A program made the position numbers and the translations under genes. Positions 13,808-20,340 of a DNA stretch of 29,470 bases are shown one piece after another (position 1 is the stretch's first letter; the number at the start of each line of letters is the position of its first letter). Source of the DNA: a virus. The DNA is taken from the IMG/VR virus record IMGVR_UViG_3300009474_000006, positions 1 through 29,470 of that record, one strand, 5' to 3'. The notes under the pieces are model-generated. The model ran no database searches, was not told where the DNA came from, and was given only the letters and a program-made list of their open reading frames with translations.

Positions 13808-14092
13808 TTCCAGTAGGTCAATGAGGTCGTTCCCGTTTACGAGCACATCGCAGAAGTGCCCCCCCTCGGGGTCCCAATACATCTCAACTACGATATTCTC
13901 AGTGGTATTTAGAATGTGCTCAAGCCTACGCTTTACAAAAATCTTTTGCGTATGATCGTAGGTCTGGCTGTATTCCACCCCGATCGGAGTTTCCAGGGTA
14001 ATACCAAAGCCCAAGTTGAGGCTAAACAGAATTTCGTCCGCATCAAGGACCTTCACGACTTTTGCAGGGTAAGTGCTGACCCAAGCCCTCAT
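13787..14092 (-). CDS. degenerate SNase-like (thermonuclease-fold) protein
   Basis: 101 residues. The N-terminal AKVVKVLDADEILFSLNLGFG follows the VV-V-DGDT-x-h-h-D-GFG strand plan of SNase-like OB-fold nucleases. The C-terminal LVNGNDLIDLLESNGLLR fits their final helix (g-din-x-Lh-x-xGl). The catalytic set is missing: the R-x-x-GIDxPE loop is replaced by ETPIGVEYSQ, and the GR of the second Arg site by EGGHF. It is therefore probably an inactive SNase-fold DNA-binding or adaptor protein. The start overlaps the membrane protein gene (ATGA). Confidence 0.5.
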   Translation of the reverse strand: MRAWVSTYPAKVVKVLDADEILFSLNLGFGITLETPIGVEYSQTYDHTQKIFVKRRLEHILNTTENIVVEMYWDPEGGHFCDVLVNGNDLIDLLESNGLLR

Positions 14093-14319
14093 AGGCTCAC
14101 CCCCGTGCTTTTGCAGGGGACAGGCTCACCATTGGGCTGAACGTGTAAAACCATAGCCCCTCCCTTGTCAAAATAGAGGTATTCGCTCCCTGACCTGGAA
14201 CAGAAATATTGGACATTTCCTAAAAATGGGATGTACTCGTACTGATGAAACCCGTACTTAGCCACTAAAAAGGCCCAGACTAGAATCAAAAGCGCAATAA
14301 ACGCTAAAAATGTCTTCAT
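14089..14319 (-). CDS. small membrane-anchored exported protein
   Basis: 76 residues. The first 20 residues (MKTFLAFIALLILVWAFLVA) form a strong hydrophobic anchor. The rest is polar with two Cys (C39 and C69) that could pair outside the cytoplasm. The ATG overlaps the stop of the 43-residue gene. The layout fits an inner-membrane spanin-like or other envelope protein; identity unknown. Confidence 0.6.
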   Translation of the reverse strand: MKTFLAFIALLILVWAFLVAKYGFHQYEYIPFLGNVQYFCSRSGSEYLYFDKGGAMVLHVQPNGEPVPCKSTGVSL

Positions 14320-14447
14320 TTAGGCTCGGAATCGATTTTCAACTGGACCCAGCCAGCGAGTTTGACGAAGGGGGTTAAAATCAATTTGGCTACCAAACAG
14401 CAAACACAACTCAAATGCATTGCCGTGATCTTTAAATCTCTCAGCAT
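14316..14447 (-). CDS. 43-residue small protein, Cys-rich hydrophobic centre
   Basis: The ATG at 14447 has AGGA 7 nt upstream, and the stop overlaps the next start (ATGA). It encodes MLRDLKITAMHLSCVCCLVAKLILTPFVKLAGWVQLKIDSEPK, described in two parts: a moderately hydrophobic helix with three clustered Cys, then a Lys/Asp-containing end. Too short for normal gene calling. Function unknown; probably membrane-associated. Confidence 0.6.
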   Translation of the reverse strand: MLRDLKITAMHLSCVCCLVAKLILTPFVKLAGWVQLKIDSEPK

Positions 14448-14488
14448 TATAAATTCCTTTTATTGTTTTCTTTTATGATAACAAAGTT

Positions 14489-14581
14489 TTATAAGGCTAT
14501 CAAGAAACGCGCAAACCAAATGCTATACATGACTAGCGCGGCGCACACAATTATAGCTGTCGTTCTTTCATCAATCGTCAT
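14489..14581 (-). CDS. 30-residue single-pass membrane peptide
   Basis: Starts at the ATG at 14581, overlapping the 3' end of the 93-residue gene by 11 nt. It encodes MTIDERTTAIIVCAALVMYS and then ten mostly hydrophobic residues. One transmembrane helix covers residues 8-30. The ribosome site is weak, so coupling is assumed. It is one of several tiny membrane genes in this cassette. Confidence 0.4.
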   Translation of the reverse strand: MTIDERTTAIIVCAALVMYSIWFARFLIAL

Positions 14582-14852
14582 ATTTATGAATGTCCACCAA
14601 AACCGCTTGCCCTTCCCAATTCCGGTAAAGCGCTTCACTCCAGTTTTCCCTCACCACAAGGCGGATTATGCGCGGAAACTTAAACGTTTGAAACATTATA
14701 ATGCCAAATCCAATTTCCTCCCCTGAAAGAGTTTCAACCCGATCAAAACGGTCAAGGACGGCCATACGGTATATGCCGTTGGCCATCATGCGCACATTAA
14801 TAATCTGTGGCTTTTGATAAGGGAGTTTTAATTCGATTAAAAATTCTCTCAT
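14571..14852 (-). CDS. 93-residue unknown soluble protein
   Basis: The start ATG at 14852 overlaps the CAP-protein stop (ATGA). Mixed alpha/beta with several Arg (IINVRMMANGIYRMAVLDRF, FKFPRIIRLVVRENW). No signal peptide or membrane segment. No family recognised. Its place right after a secreted CAP protein and before tiny membrane proteins suggests a cassette-specific function. Confidence 0.6.
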   Translation of the reverse strand: MREFLIELKLPYQKPQIINVRMMANGIYRMAVLDRFDRVETLSGEEIGFGIIMFQTFKFPRIIRLVVRENWSEALYRNWEGQAVLVDIHKYDD

Positions 14853-15304
14853 TTACTAATGACCATGACCCAGTTACCTCCAATCCTAGCGCCGCCAATC
14901 GCATATGCTGCAGGATCTAAAAGCACGTCCCGGTGACTCTTATCCTTTAACCATGCTAGCACTACCGCGGTAAACTCGGAATATCCACACGCAATCACCT
15001 CCCCACTCGCCACACCACCGCACAATCGGGCTCTAAGGGTAAAGGATTGACCTAGTGGCCCCTCGTGTATACAGGCATTTCGCAGGTTTATGTAGGTCGC
15101 TTGGATCGAGCTCGCGCAGGTGAGTTGATCGCTGAAGCGTAGGGGGTTAAGACCTAACTGCATTCTTTGAAGGTTAACATAAGAGACAAGGTTTTCCCCC
15201 TCACTACCTGGAATTGCAGGATAGCTAGGCACGGGCTCTGGCATGGTCTGAGCCATGGAATCACAAGACATACAAAACATTAATAAAAATGTGAAAAATC
15301 GCAT
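14849..15304 (-). CDS. secreted CAP-domain (SCP/PR-1-like) protein
   Basis: 151 residues. A signal peptide is clear (MRFFTFLLMFCMSCDSMA), with likely cleavage after SMA; a lipoprotein signal is less likely. The CAP pattern follows: helical NLQRMQLGLNPLRFSDQLTC, H80 in CIHEGPLG, GEVIACG with E102, then AWLKDKSHRDVLLDP with H124, and GGARIGGNWVMVI. These fit the His-Glu-Glu-His cavity of the CAP family, though one Glu is not obvious. Bacterial CAP proteins bind ligands such as lipids or act as Ca-dependent proteases. GGAGG lies 6 nt before the ATG. It heads the minus-strand moron-like operon. Confidence 0.75.
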   Translation of the reverse strand: MRFFTFLLMFCMSCDSMAQTMPEPVPSYPAIPGSEGENLVSYVNLQRMQLGLNPLRFSDQLTCASSIQATYINLRNACIHEGPLGQSFTLRARLCGGVASGEVIACGYSEFTAVVLAWLKDKSHRDVLLDPAAYAIGGARIGGNWVMVISK

Positions 15305-15338
15305 AAAAACCCTCCCGACTAATAGTGCTTAAACACTC

Positions 15339-15347
15339 ATTATAACA
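15339..15347 (-). promoter_or_regulatory. extended -10 promoter for the CAP operon
   Basis: Minus-strand TGTTATAAT is a perfect extended -10 element (TGn-TATAAT). A TTGACA lies nearby, but with a 12-nt spacer that is too short to act as its -35. The start of transcription would fall near 15332, giving a leader of about 28 nt before the CAP ATG. Confidence 0.6.
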
Positions 15348-15450
15348 TACAGCTTTTGTCAAGGAGGTATCTTAGGAGGCATTCAAACAAAATCCCCCAT
15401 AAAGATGCAATAAGAGCGCAAAAAAAGGCAAAAAGAAGTGCGTATCTCAT
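15340..15450 (-). CDS. 36-residue membrane peptide upstream of the CAP gene
   Basis: ATG at 15450 with AGGAG 11 nt upstream, a long but usable spacing. It encodes MRYALLFAFFCALIASLWGI and continues to LLRYLLDKSCML, mostly one hydrophobic helix. It ends inside the CAP promoter. It may be a leader or an independent membrane peptide; its own promoter is not clear. Confidence 0.5.
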   Translation of the reverse strand: MRYALLFAFFCALIASLWGILFECLLRYLLDKSCML

Positions 15451-15453
15451 GGC

Positions 15454-15482
15454 TTGGCAAACTCCTAAGTGTGTGTTATACG
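15454..15482 (+). promoter_or_regulatory. sigma70-type promoter for the recombination operon
   Basis: Plus-strand TTGGCA (15454-15459), 17-nt spacer, TATACG (15477-15482), with TG one base before the -10. Transcription would begin near 15489, about 40 nt before the ATG at 15529. It overlaps the upstream region of the divergent 36-residue ORF, so the two directions may interfere. Confidence 0.55.
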
Positions 15483-15528
15483 AAACAGCTACATAAGTAT
15501 CTGTGTTGAATGCCAAACGGGAGTTTTT

Positions 15529-16035
15529 ATGAATTTTGAGGAATTAGTACACGCACTAAAACAAGGCGACGACTGCCTTTTAGAGGATCTTGATCCTAGC
15601 GTTACAGATAATTTAATGGATAAGATTGATAGTATCAAATATGTGATCGATAGGCTACACCGTGACATAGCATTTTTAGGCGAGGAAATAAGCAATCTCC
15701 AGAGCCAGAAAAAAAAGCTGGAAAAGAATCTTGATTACCTGGAATACAATGTCGCCCGCGTCATGCTTGATCAAGCTGAGGATCAATTACCTGGAAAATC
15801 TTGGATCCTGAAACTCCGCCCGAACCCACCCAAAGTGGTAACCGCAAGAGAGCCTAGCAAAGAAGACTGGCTGGAGGCTCCAGGTGCTGTGAGCATGAAA
15901 GTGTCTTACTCCTGGGATAAAAAGGCGATTAAGGAAGCCCTGCAGAATTGCTCGGCCCCACAAGTGATAAGAGATATTGCTCATGTCGAGCAAAACTATA
16001 CGCCCGTGTTTGCAAAAAGGAGCTCCCCCAAATGA
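15529..16035 (+). CDS. Gp157-like recombination-module protein
   Basis: 168 residues from the ATG at 15529 (GGGAG 5 nt upstream; the longer frame has none). It has an N-terminal acidic part, then a long coiled coil (about residues 25-75, IKYVIDRLHRDIAFLGEEIS). A beta/helix tail with SWILKLRPNPPKVV and DKKAIKEALQNC follows. This is the architecture of siphovirus Gp157 proteins, which sit beside single-strand annealing genes and whose role is poorly known. Its stop overlaps the ERF start (ATGA). Confidence 0.75.
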   Translation: MNFEELVHALKQGDDCLLEDLDPSVTDNLMDKIDSIKYVIDRLHRDIAFLGEEISNLQSQKKKLEKNLDYLEYNVARVMLDQAEDQLPGKSWILKLRPNPPKVVTAREPSKEDWLEAPGAVSMKVSYSWDKKAIKEALQNCSAPQVIRDIAHVEQNYTPVFAKRSSPK

Positions 16036-16790
16036 TTACCAGTGAAAACATCGATCTTTTATCAGCCGCGCTGGCTAAGGCTCAAGGCGAGATGAATCCT
16101 GCCCTCAAAGATTCTACAAACCCGCATTTTAAATCCAAATACGCCGATCTTTCCAGTGCATGGCTCGCCGCGCAGGGGCCCGTCACCCGCAATGGGTTGG
16201 CTGTCGTCCAAGGGTTTGAACCTGGACCTGAAAAATCCCTGCTTATTAAAACGAGACTTGTTCACTCAAGCGGGCAGTGGGTTGAGAGCACGTTGCCCTT
16301 TTACCCCCTCGACCAAAAGCCCCAGACCCTAGGATCCTGCATCACCTATGGTAGGCGCTACTCACTTATGGCTATCCTAGGCATAGTCCCCGACGACGAC
16401 GACGATGGGAATGCAGCTTCCAGGGTAGGAATTCCTAAGCCTGAAACTTTCGATATAAATAACGAAGCGCACAAAGTTGGATTTAGAGAGCTCATGGAAA
16501 CCCGTTTTCCTGATGCCCCAAAGACCCTCTACCGCTCACTGGCCGAGGCTTGCGTAGGGGCTGAAGCGAATAACGATGTTTTAGCAAAAATTATCATCAA
16601 TAATTTACAAAAAGCAGATAGATCTTTAAAAATCCCGCATGGTATGATGCAGTCACTAATCGAAAGACTGGAAGCTACGGGGCAATCTACGGCGAAAGTG
16701 ACGGGGAAAACCCCCATGGAAATTTTAGACATGCAGGATGGGCCTGGCCTTAGCATGATTGTCAAAAAGATTCAGGCGGCCTTGGGATGA
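16032..16790 (+). CDS. ERF-family single-strand DNA annealing protein
   Basis: 252 residues from the ATG at 16032, with GGAG 9 nt upstream and an ATGA overlap with the previous gene. The ERF core is clear: ALKDSTNPHFKSKYADL at residues 24-40 and GSCITYGRRYSLMAILGIVP with an Asp run (101-125). It anneals complementary single strands during phage recombination and end repair. The C-terminal third is variable and helical, as usual for the family. Genes for an exonuclease and single-strand binding protein are not seen in the window. Confidence 0.9.
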   Translation: MITSENIDLLSAALAKAQGEMNPALKDSTNPHFKSKYADLSSAWLAAQGPVTRNGLAVVQGFEPGPEKSLLIKTRLVHSSGQWVESTLPFYPLDQKPQTLGSCITYGRRYSLMAILGIVPDDDDDGNAASRVGIPKPETFDINNEAHKVGFRELMETRFPDAPKTLYRSLAEACVGAEANNDVLAKIIINNLQKADRSLKIPHGMMQSLIERLEATGQSTAKVTGKTPMEILDMQDGPGLSMIVKKIQAALG

Positions 16791-16793
16791 AAA

Positions 16794-17096
16794 GTGACAA
16801 TCAGCAAGAAAAAACTCCATGCACTGCGCCGGCAAAGGACCACAATGTCCAGGCTGGAGTTGGCCAGACAGTTCTATTGGTGTGACGAGCTATCCTTCTA
16901 CAAGATGCGAACCCCCCTCAATGAAGCCATGGCTTTTGCTGAGGCCCTTTATGACTTCCGCGACGACATGCCAGAAATTCCCAAGTTTTTAGATCGCCTT
17001 CAAGCTGCCCAAGAGCACGCTGCAAGCTATGTCCGCGGGCGGCTGGCTTGCACTGTGCGTGTAGAGCACCCTGAAGAAGTTTATTTCGATAAATGA
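16794..17096 (+). CDS. 100-residue helical unknown protein
   Basis: Starts at a GTG at 16794, just past the ERF stop; GGATGA lies 3-8 nt upstream. Basic N-terminus (MTISKKKLHALRRQRTTMSR), then helical with several Trp/Phe/Tyr. No catalytic motif. Last gene of the recombination operon; its 3' end overlaps the convergent endolysin gene by 16 nt. Confidence 0.55.
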   Translation: MTISKKKLHALRRQRTTMSRLELARQFYWCDELSFYKMRTPLNEAMAFAEALYDFRDDMPEIPKFLDRLQAAQEHAASYVRGRLACTVRVEHPEEVYFDK

Positions 17097-17512
17097 TGCC
17101 AGAATCCAAGCACATTCGATTCCATCATGATTCTTTTTGCTTCGGCCAAACTTGGAAGTTTTGCCCATTGATAATGCGGGCCGTCATTAATCCCCCCCCA
17201 AGTCACATTGAGCCCTTCAAAATACTTGGAGATAGCCTTCGGATCGAATTGCCAGGACCACATGCCGTCCTTTTTCAGGGCTAGGTCCATAGCAACGCCA
17301 TAATGGTGCCAAGAATCGCCTCGCTTGGCTTGGGTCACTATTCTACCTGGAGTCGTCCTCCCCTGCATGTAGAGCTCATGCTGACGCGCAAAGGACCGAT
17401 AGGTCTCAAAGGGGTGCATGTCAAACCCTGCTTCGCGACACCTCTTAAGGCCCGCTTGCATCTCCAGAAGAAAGGGCGGGTATAAAAGATCAGTAGATCT
17501 TAAGACGCTCAT
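17081..17512 (-). CDS. M15-family peptidoglycan peptidase (endolysin)
   Basis: 143 residues. The M15/VanY-like zinc site is visible: SWHHYGVAMD with H69 and D76, then GINDGPHYQW with catalytic Asp (about 110) and H113. FETYRSFARQHELYMQGR is the usual substrate-side helix. Enzymes of this type cut L-Ala-D-Glu or D-Ala peptide bonds in murein. No signal peptide or cell-wall-binding domain, so it needs a holin. GGAGA lies upstream of the ATG. It is the last gene of the late operon. Confidence 0.9.
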   Translation of the reverse strand: MSVLRSTDLLYPPFLLEMQAGLKRCREAGFDMHPFETYRSFARQHELYMQGRTTPGRIVTQAKRGDSWHHYGVAMDLALKKDGMWSWQFDPKAISKYFEGLNVTWGGINDGPHYQWAKLPSLAEAKRIMMESNVLGFWHHLSK

Positions 17513-17981
17513 AGCGCAACTTCTCCAAGATTAAGGTTTCTAGTGACCTTAATGTTAGCATGGAGTCGGGCTTGCCGAAAATACCAAGGCTTACAAACTC
17601 AGTACATATAAAGTGATTACGGTTTTGCCATATATTTTTTTTAGGTAACTTAATTCCAACGCGATTCGCCATTAAAAATAGGGCTAAATAGGCTATGCCG
17701 TTATAGTCGTAAGGCCTATCTTCATAATTGCTGATCAGATGCCAGAGTAAATCAGCTTCATTTTTGTGCGTCGATTCTAACCTATAGACTCTCTTAACAT
17801 CAAATTTACGGTTAAAAGCCGCCCTTGTGCATATCTTTACCCCGCTCGTCACACTGTGGAACATCAGATTGTTCCCACCGACTCCAGGACTGGAAAGGGC
17901 TACGTGTGACACGTCCGTTTCGTCAAGGGCCGCTATGACCCGAGACATAAGAGACTTCCCCTTACTGAAGTATATATCCAT
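17490..17981 (-). CDS. permuted papain-fold (YiiX/NlpC-P60-like) hydrolase
   Basis: 163 residues. The circularly permuted order is visible: His first in SHVALSSPG (H26), a linking YDYNGIAYLALF helix, then the Cys nucleophile in FICTEFVSLG (C126). Members cut amide or thioester bonds in peptidoglycan or lipid-modified substrates. The ATG overlaps the preceding stop (TAATG), and the gene overlaps the M15 peptidase by 23 nt. A role in lysis or in entry through the envelope is likely; the exact substrate is unknown. Confidence 0.75.
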   Translation of the reverse strand: MDIYFSKGKSLMSRVIAALDETDVSHVALSSPGVGGNNLMFHSVTSGVKICTRAAFNRKFDVKRVYRLESTHKNEADLLWHLISNYEDRPYDYNGIAYLALFLMANRVGIKLPKKNIWQNRNHFICTEFVSLGIFGKPDSMLTLRSLETLILEKLRYERLKIY

Positions 17982-18388
17982 TACCAGAGGACCTTATGTA
18001 ACCCGTAATTTCCCGCTACAAACGTAGGGGCCGTGGCGTTGACGCTGACGTAAGAGGCTCTAAGGATTAGCCCCGCTATTAACTTGGCGGGATAAGCTAT
18101 TTGGTAGAATGCTCTAAAGCTGGAAGTCCCCAAATACCAGCGTTCAACAAATACGTTTAACACTGTCCCGCTTGGATGAACTACAGACAGCACCATGTAG
18201 TCACCTGCTTGGGGGGCTTCTACCACGAGCTCAATAGCTGTAACTAGCATGTCGTCAGCAAACGTGCAGTCCAGGTTTGTCGTGGCGTTGGGAGTAACAG
18301 CCCCCGTGACACCATACCCGTTATATTTTAAGACTGAGGAGTTAAACTCCTCGGCTTTTGTAGGCGCGAATAACGTTCCGGTAGGCAT
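17981..18388 (-). CDS. beta-sandwich virion protein
   Basis: 135 residues, all-beta in appearance (NLDCTFADDMLVTAIELVVE, YMVLSVVHPSGTVLNVFVER, NYGLHKVLW). No charged coiled coil, signal or enzyme motif. GGAG lies about 10 nt upstream of the ATG, which directly follows the previous stop. It belongs to the run of small surface-type proteins preceding the lysis genes, so a tail-spike accessory or decoration role is likely. Confidence 0.6.
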   Translation of the reverse strand: MPTGTLFAPTKAEEFNSSVLKYNGYGVTGAVTPNATTNLDCTFADDMLVTAIELVVEAPQAGDYMVLSVVHPSGTVLNVFVERWYLGTSSFRAFYQIAYPAKLIAGLILRASYVSVNATAPTFVAGNYGLHKVLW

Positions 18389-18991
18389 TTATTCTTCGCT
18401 CCAAACTATAGTCGCTCTAGCCGAGTTACCGTTGAGAGATACACCACCCATATTGACTGAAAATAGCTGGTTTATTCCACGAAGAATAATAGGTTGTTCA
18501 ATTGCATTATCGATGAAATATGAAAAAGGAATAGATCCAATAGTACCACCACCAGAGACATAAACACCGAATGTTAGCATATTGCCGACCAAAGTCCCAA
18601 GGGTTGGATTTGCCGTGTAACTTCTAACTATAGCGGTTCCAGCTGGGTTGTTGGTATCATTTGCTACATTTGTTAAAAGTGTCGATGTGCCACCCGTATT
18701 TAAGCTTGATCGCCTTACTCCAATAATTGTGGTGTTTCTACCTGTAGTCGCTGTTAAGTAAAATAATAGGCTTAAGATCTTGATTGTTTTTGTTGATGAT
18801 CCACTGATTGTGAATACATCAGTAGCAGAATTTGCAAATGAAAATTCCTTTGACGCGCTATAGGTAGGTACGTTTCCAGATTGCACAAAATTTACAACTT
18901 TAAGACTATCGCCTTGGTTACCAATAATGGTGCCATCGGTCCCACCACTTAACTGCATTGTGCTGTCTAGATCACCGCCGGAATTACTCAA
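18389..18991 (-). CDS. virion surface/tail-associated beta protein
   Basis: 200 residues from a TTG at 18991; GGAGG 9 nt upstream and the TTGA overlap support that start. Rich in Gly, Ser, Thr and Asn. It carries the pattern seen in many phage surface proteins: ATDVFTISGSSTKTIKILSL, then GVRRSSLNTGGTSTLL, ANPTLG, and C-terminal IILRGINQLFSVNMGGVSLN with WSEE at the end. It is probably trimeric or capsid/tail decorating. No enzyme motif. Confidence 0.65.
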   Translation of the reverse strand: MSNSGGDLDSTMQLSGGTDGTIIGNQGDSLKVVNFVQSGNVPTYSASKEFSFANSATDVFTISGSSTKTIKILSLLFYLTATTGRNTTIIGVRRSSLNTGGTSTLLTNVANDTNNPAGTAIVRSYTANPTLGTLVGNMLTFGVYVSGGGTIGSIPFSYFIDNAIEQPIILRGINQLFSVNMGGVSLNGNSARATIVWSEE

Positions 18992-19230
18992 GGCTCAGAG
19001 CCTCCAGGGTGAATCGCTTTGACCGTGAACCCCTCCTCTTTTGAAGGCTCTTGGCTTTTCGCGTAAATCTGAGCCATGCCTTGCGCCAAATCCTGGAGCC
19101 AGCGCACGCCGTCAGCAAAGGCCATAATTTGCGGCAAACCCGCCTCGGGCAGTTTGGCTACCCGAAGCGCGTTAATGAAGTTGGCAAGTGCCAAGCAGTC
19201 TTCTTTTGATACTTTTGGAAATTCTTTCAC
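18988..19230 (-). CDS. small helical protein among virion genes
   Basis: 80 residues from a GTG at 19230, 3 nt after the previous stop. Helical and acidic-basic mixed (MKEFPKVSKEDCLALANFIN, then GVRWLQDLAQGMAQIYAKSQ). No membrane segment. It is the only clearly helical small protein in this beta-rich run; it may be an assembly factor. Family not recognised. Confidence 0.5.
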   Translation of the reverse strand: MKEFPKVSKEDCLALANFINALRVAKLPEAGLPQIMAFADGVRWLQDLAQGMAQIYAKSQEPSKEEGFTVKAIHPGGSEP

Positions 19231-19233
19231 TTA

Positions 19234-19983
19234 TTAGCTCATTTCTAAAACGGCCACGTCTTTCCCTGCTGCATCAGCAATCCCGTATACAGCGACTGAA
19301 GGGCCTACGTCAAAGTTAACAAATCCACCCTTACCGAGTTGAACGCCTCTGGTAGCTCCAGAGCTAGTGACGGTAGCGGATCCAACATAAAGCTGTCCAC
19401 CGGAAAGCATTTGCACCATAAGGGATTTGCGGTTAGCCAAAGCCGCGGTAGGCAGCGCTACTGCGGTTGTTCCTACAGTAATAACTTGCTGAAGAATAGC
19501 AGTCTCAGACTTGTTAATTACGCGCAATTCACCAACGGCGTTTTGTTGGAACCATGCAGCGTCACCGTCAGCGGAAACGAGTGTTCCTGCCGTGTCCGAC
19601 CTAACGGCACCAATCATAGCTAAGATTTGGCCGCTTACTGCCGCAGAATCCTCTGCTAGGGTAAAATCTTGAGTAGAAGGCAAGGAAGCTGCAGTCCAAA
19701 GCTTTCCAGTTGAGTCAACAGACAGACCGGAATAGTCACCGTCGGCACTAACCAGCGAGGTTCCTGCGTCATTTCTGACAGCCAGCATGAAACCACCGAG
19801 GTCACCCGTTGTATGGGCAATGTCCTCAGCAAAAGTCGTAACGGGATAAACATCAAGCTTCCCGGCTTGGGAAGTGAGAAGTGTACCAGCCGCATCGACT
19901 AGGTAACTGGCAATGTTGTCGCCGTTGGCGATTGCGCCAGTGTTTGCTGCAATTTGTGTCTTACCGCCTGCTACAATACCCAT
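19234..19983 (-). CDS. phage surface protein with two internal repeats
   Basis: 249 residues; GGGGG 6 nt before the ATG. Two repeats of about 45 residues: FAEDIAHTTGDLGGFMLAVR...SADGDYSGLSVD and LAEDSAAVSGQILAMIGAVR...SADGDAAWFQQN, each with an S-A-D-G-D turn. A final beta domain (ITVGTTAVALPTAALANRKS onward) resembles the neighbouring 113-residue protein. Such proteins are common as phage surface or fiber-type components. Role inferred from composition and position. Confidence 0.65.
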   Translation of the reverse strand: MGIVAGGKTQIAANTGAIANGDNIASYLVDAAGTLLTSQAGKLDVYPVTTFAEDIAHTTGDLGGFMLAVRNDAGTSLVSADGDYSGLSVDSTGKLWTAASLPSTQDFTLAEDSAAVSGQILAMIGAVRSDTAGTLVSADGDAAWFQQNAVGELRVINKSETAILQQVITVGTTAVALPTAALANRKSLMVQMLSGGQLYVGSATVTSSGATRGVQLGKGGFVNFDVGPSVAVYGIADAAGKDVAVLEMS

Positions 19984-19998
19984 GAGAATCCCCCTAAG

Positions 19999-20340
19999 TT
20001 AGGCTATTTCTTCTATGATTACAGACACCGTTCCAGACCCTGGAGCGGCTTTTGCATAAATTGGAATTGCATCTGTTATATCATAATACCTTTCGCCTTC
20101 GATTCCCATTTTTACCCCAACATAACCAACTACTGTTGGGTCGTACTGTAATTTTATCTCAAATCCCGCTGTATTTTGTATACCTATGGCATTTCGACTA
20201 GCCAATGGGACGAGTGGCAGGGGGGTCCAGGTTGTATCGTCAATAGTGACTTGTGTAACTCTCCCCCCAATAGTCAAACCCGACACCTTTAGGGTGCCGG
20301 TGATATAATTACCCTGGATAATGCAGTCGACTTCGGTCAC
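19999..20340 (-). CDS. beta-sandwich virion protein, paralogous to the end of the 249-residue protein
   Basis: 113 residues. TWTPLPLVPLASRNAIGIQN, KLQYDPTVVGYVGVKMG and YYDITDAIPIYAKAAPG give the same strand order as the C-terminal domain of the neighbouring 249-residue protein (LPTAALANRKSLMVQ..., VAVYGIADAAG). Start ATG at 20340 overlaps the previous stop (ATGA-type). Likely a surface-exposed capsid or tail component. Confidence 0.65.
   Translation of the reverse strand: MTEVDCIIQGNYITGTLKVSGLTIGGRVTQVTIDDTTWTPLPLVPLASRNAIGIQNTAGFEIKLQYDPTVVGYVGVKMGIEGERYYDITDAIPIYAKAAPGSGTVSVIIEEIA

Noticed and set aside
14463-14726. plus-strand 87-residue ORF
   Set aside because: Antisense to the better supported minus-strand small genes with ATGA coupling and ribosome sites.
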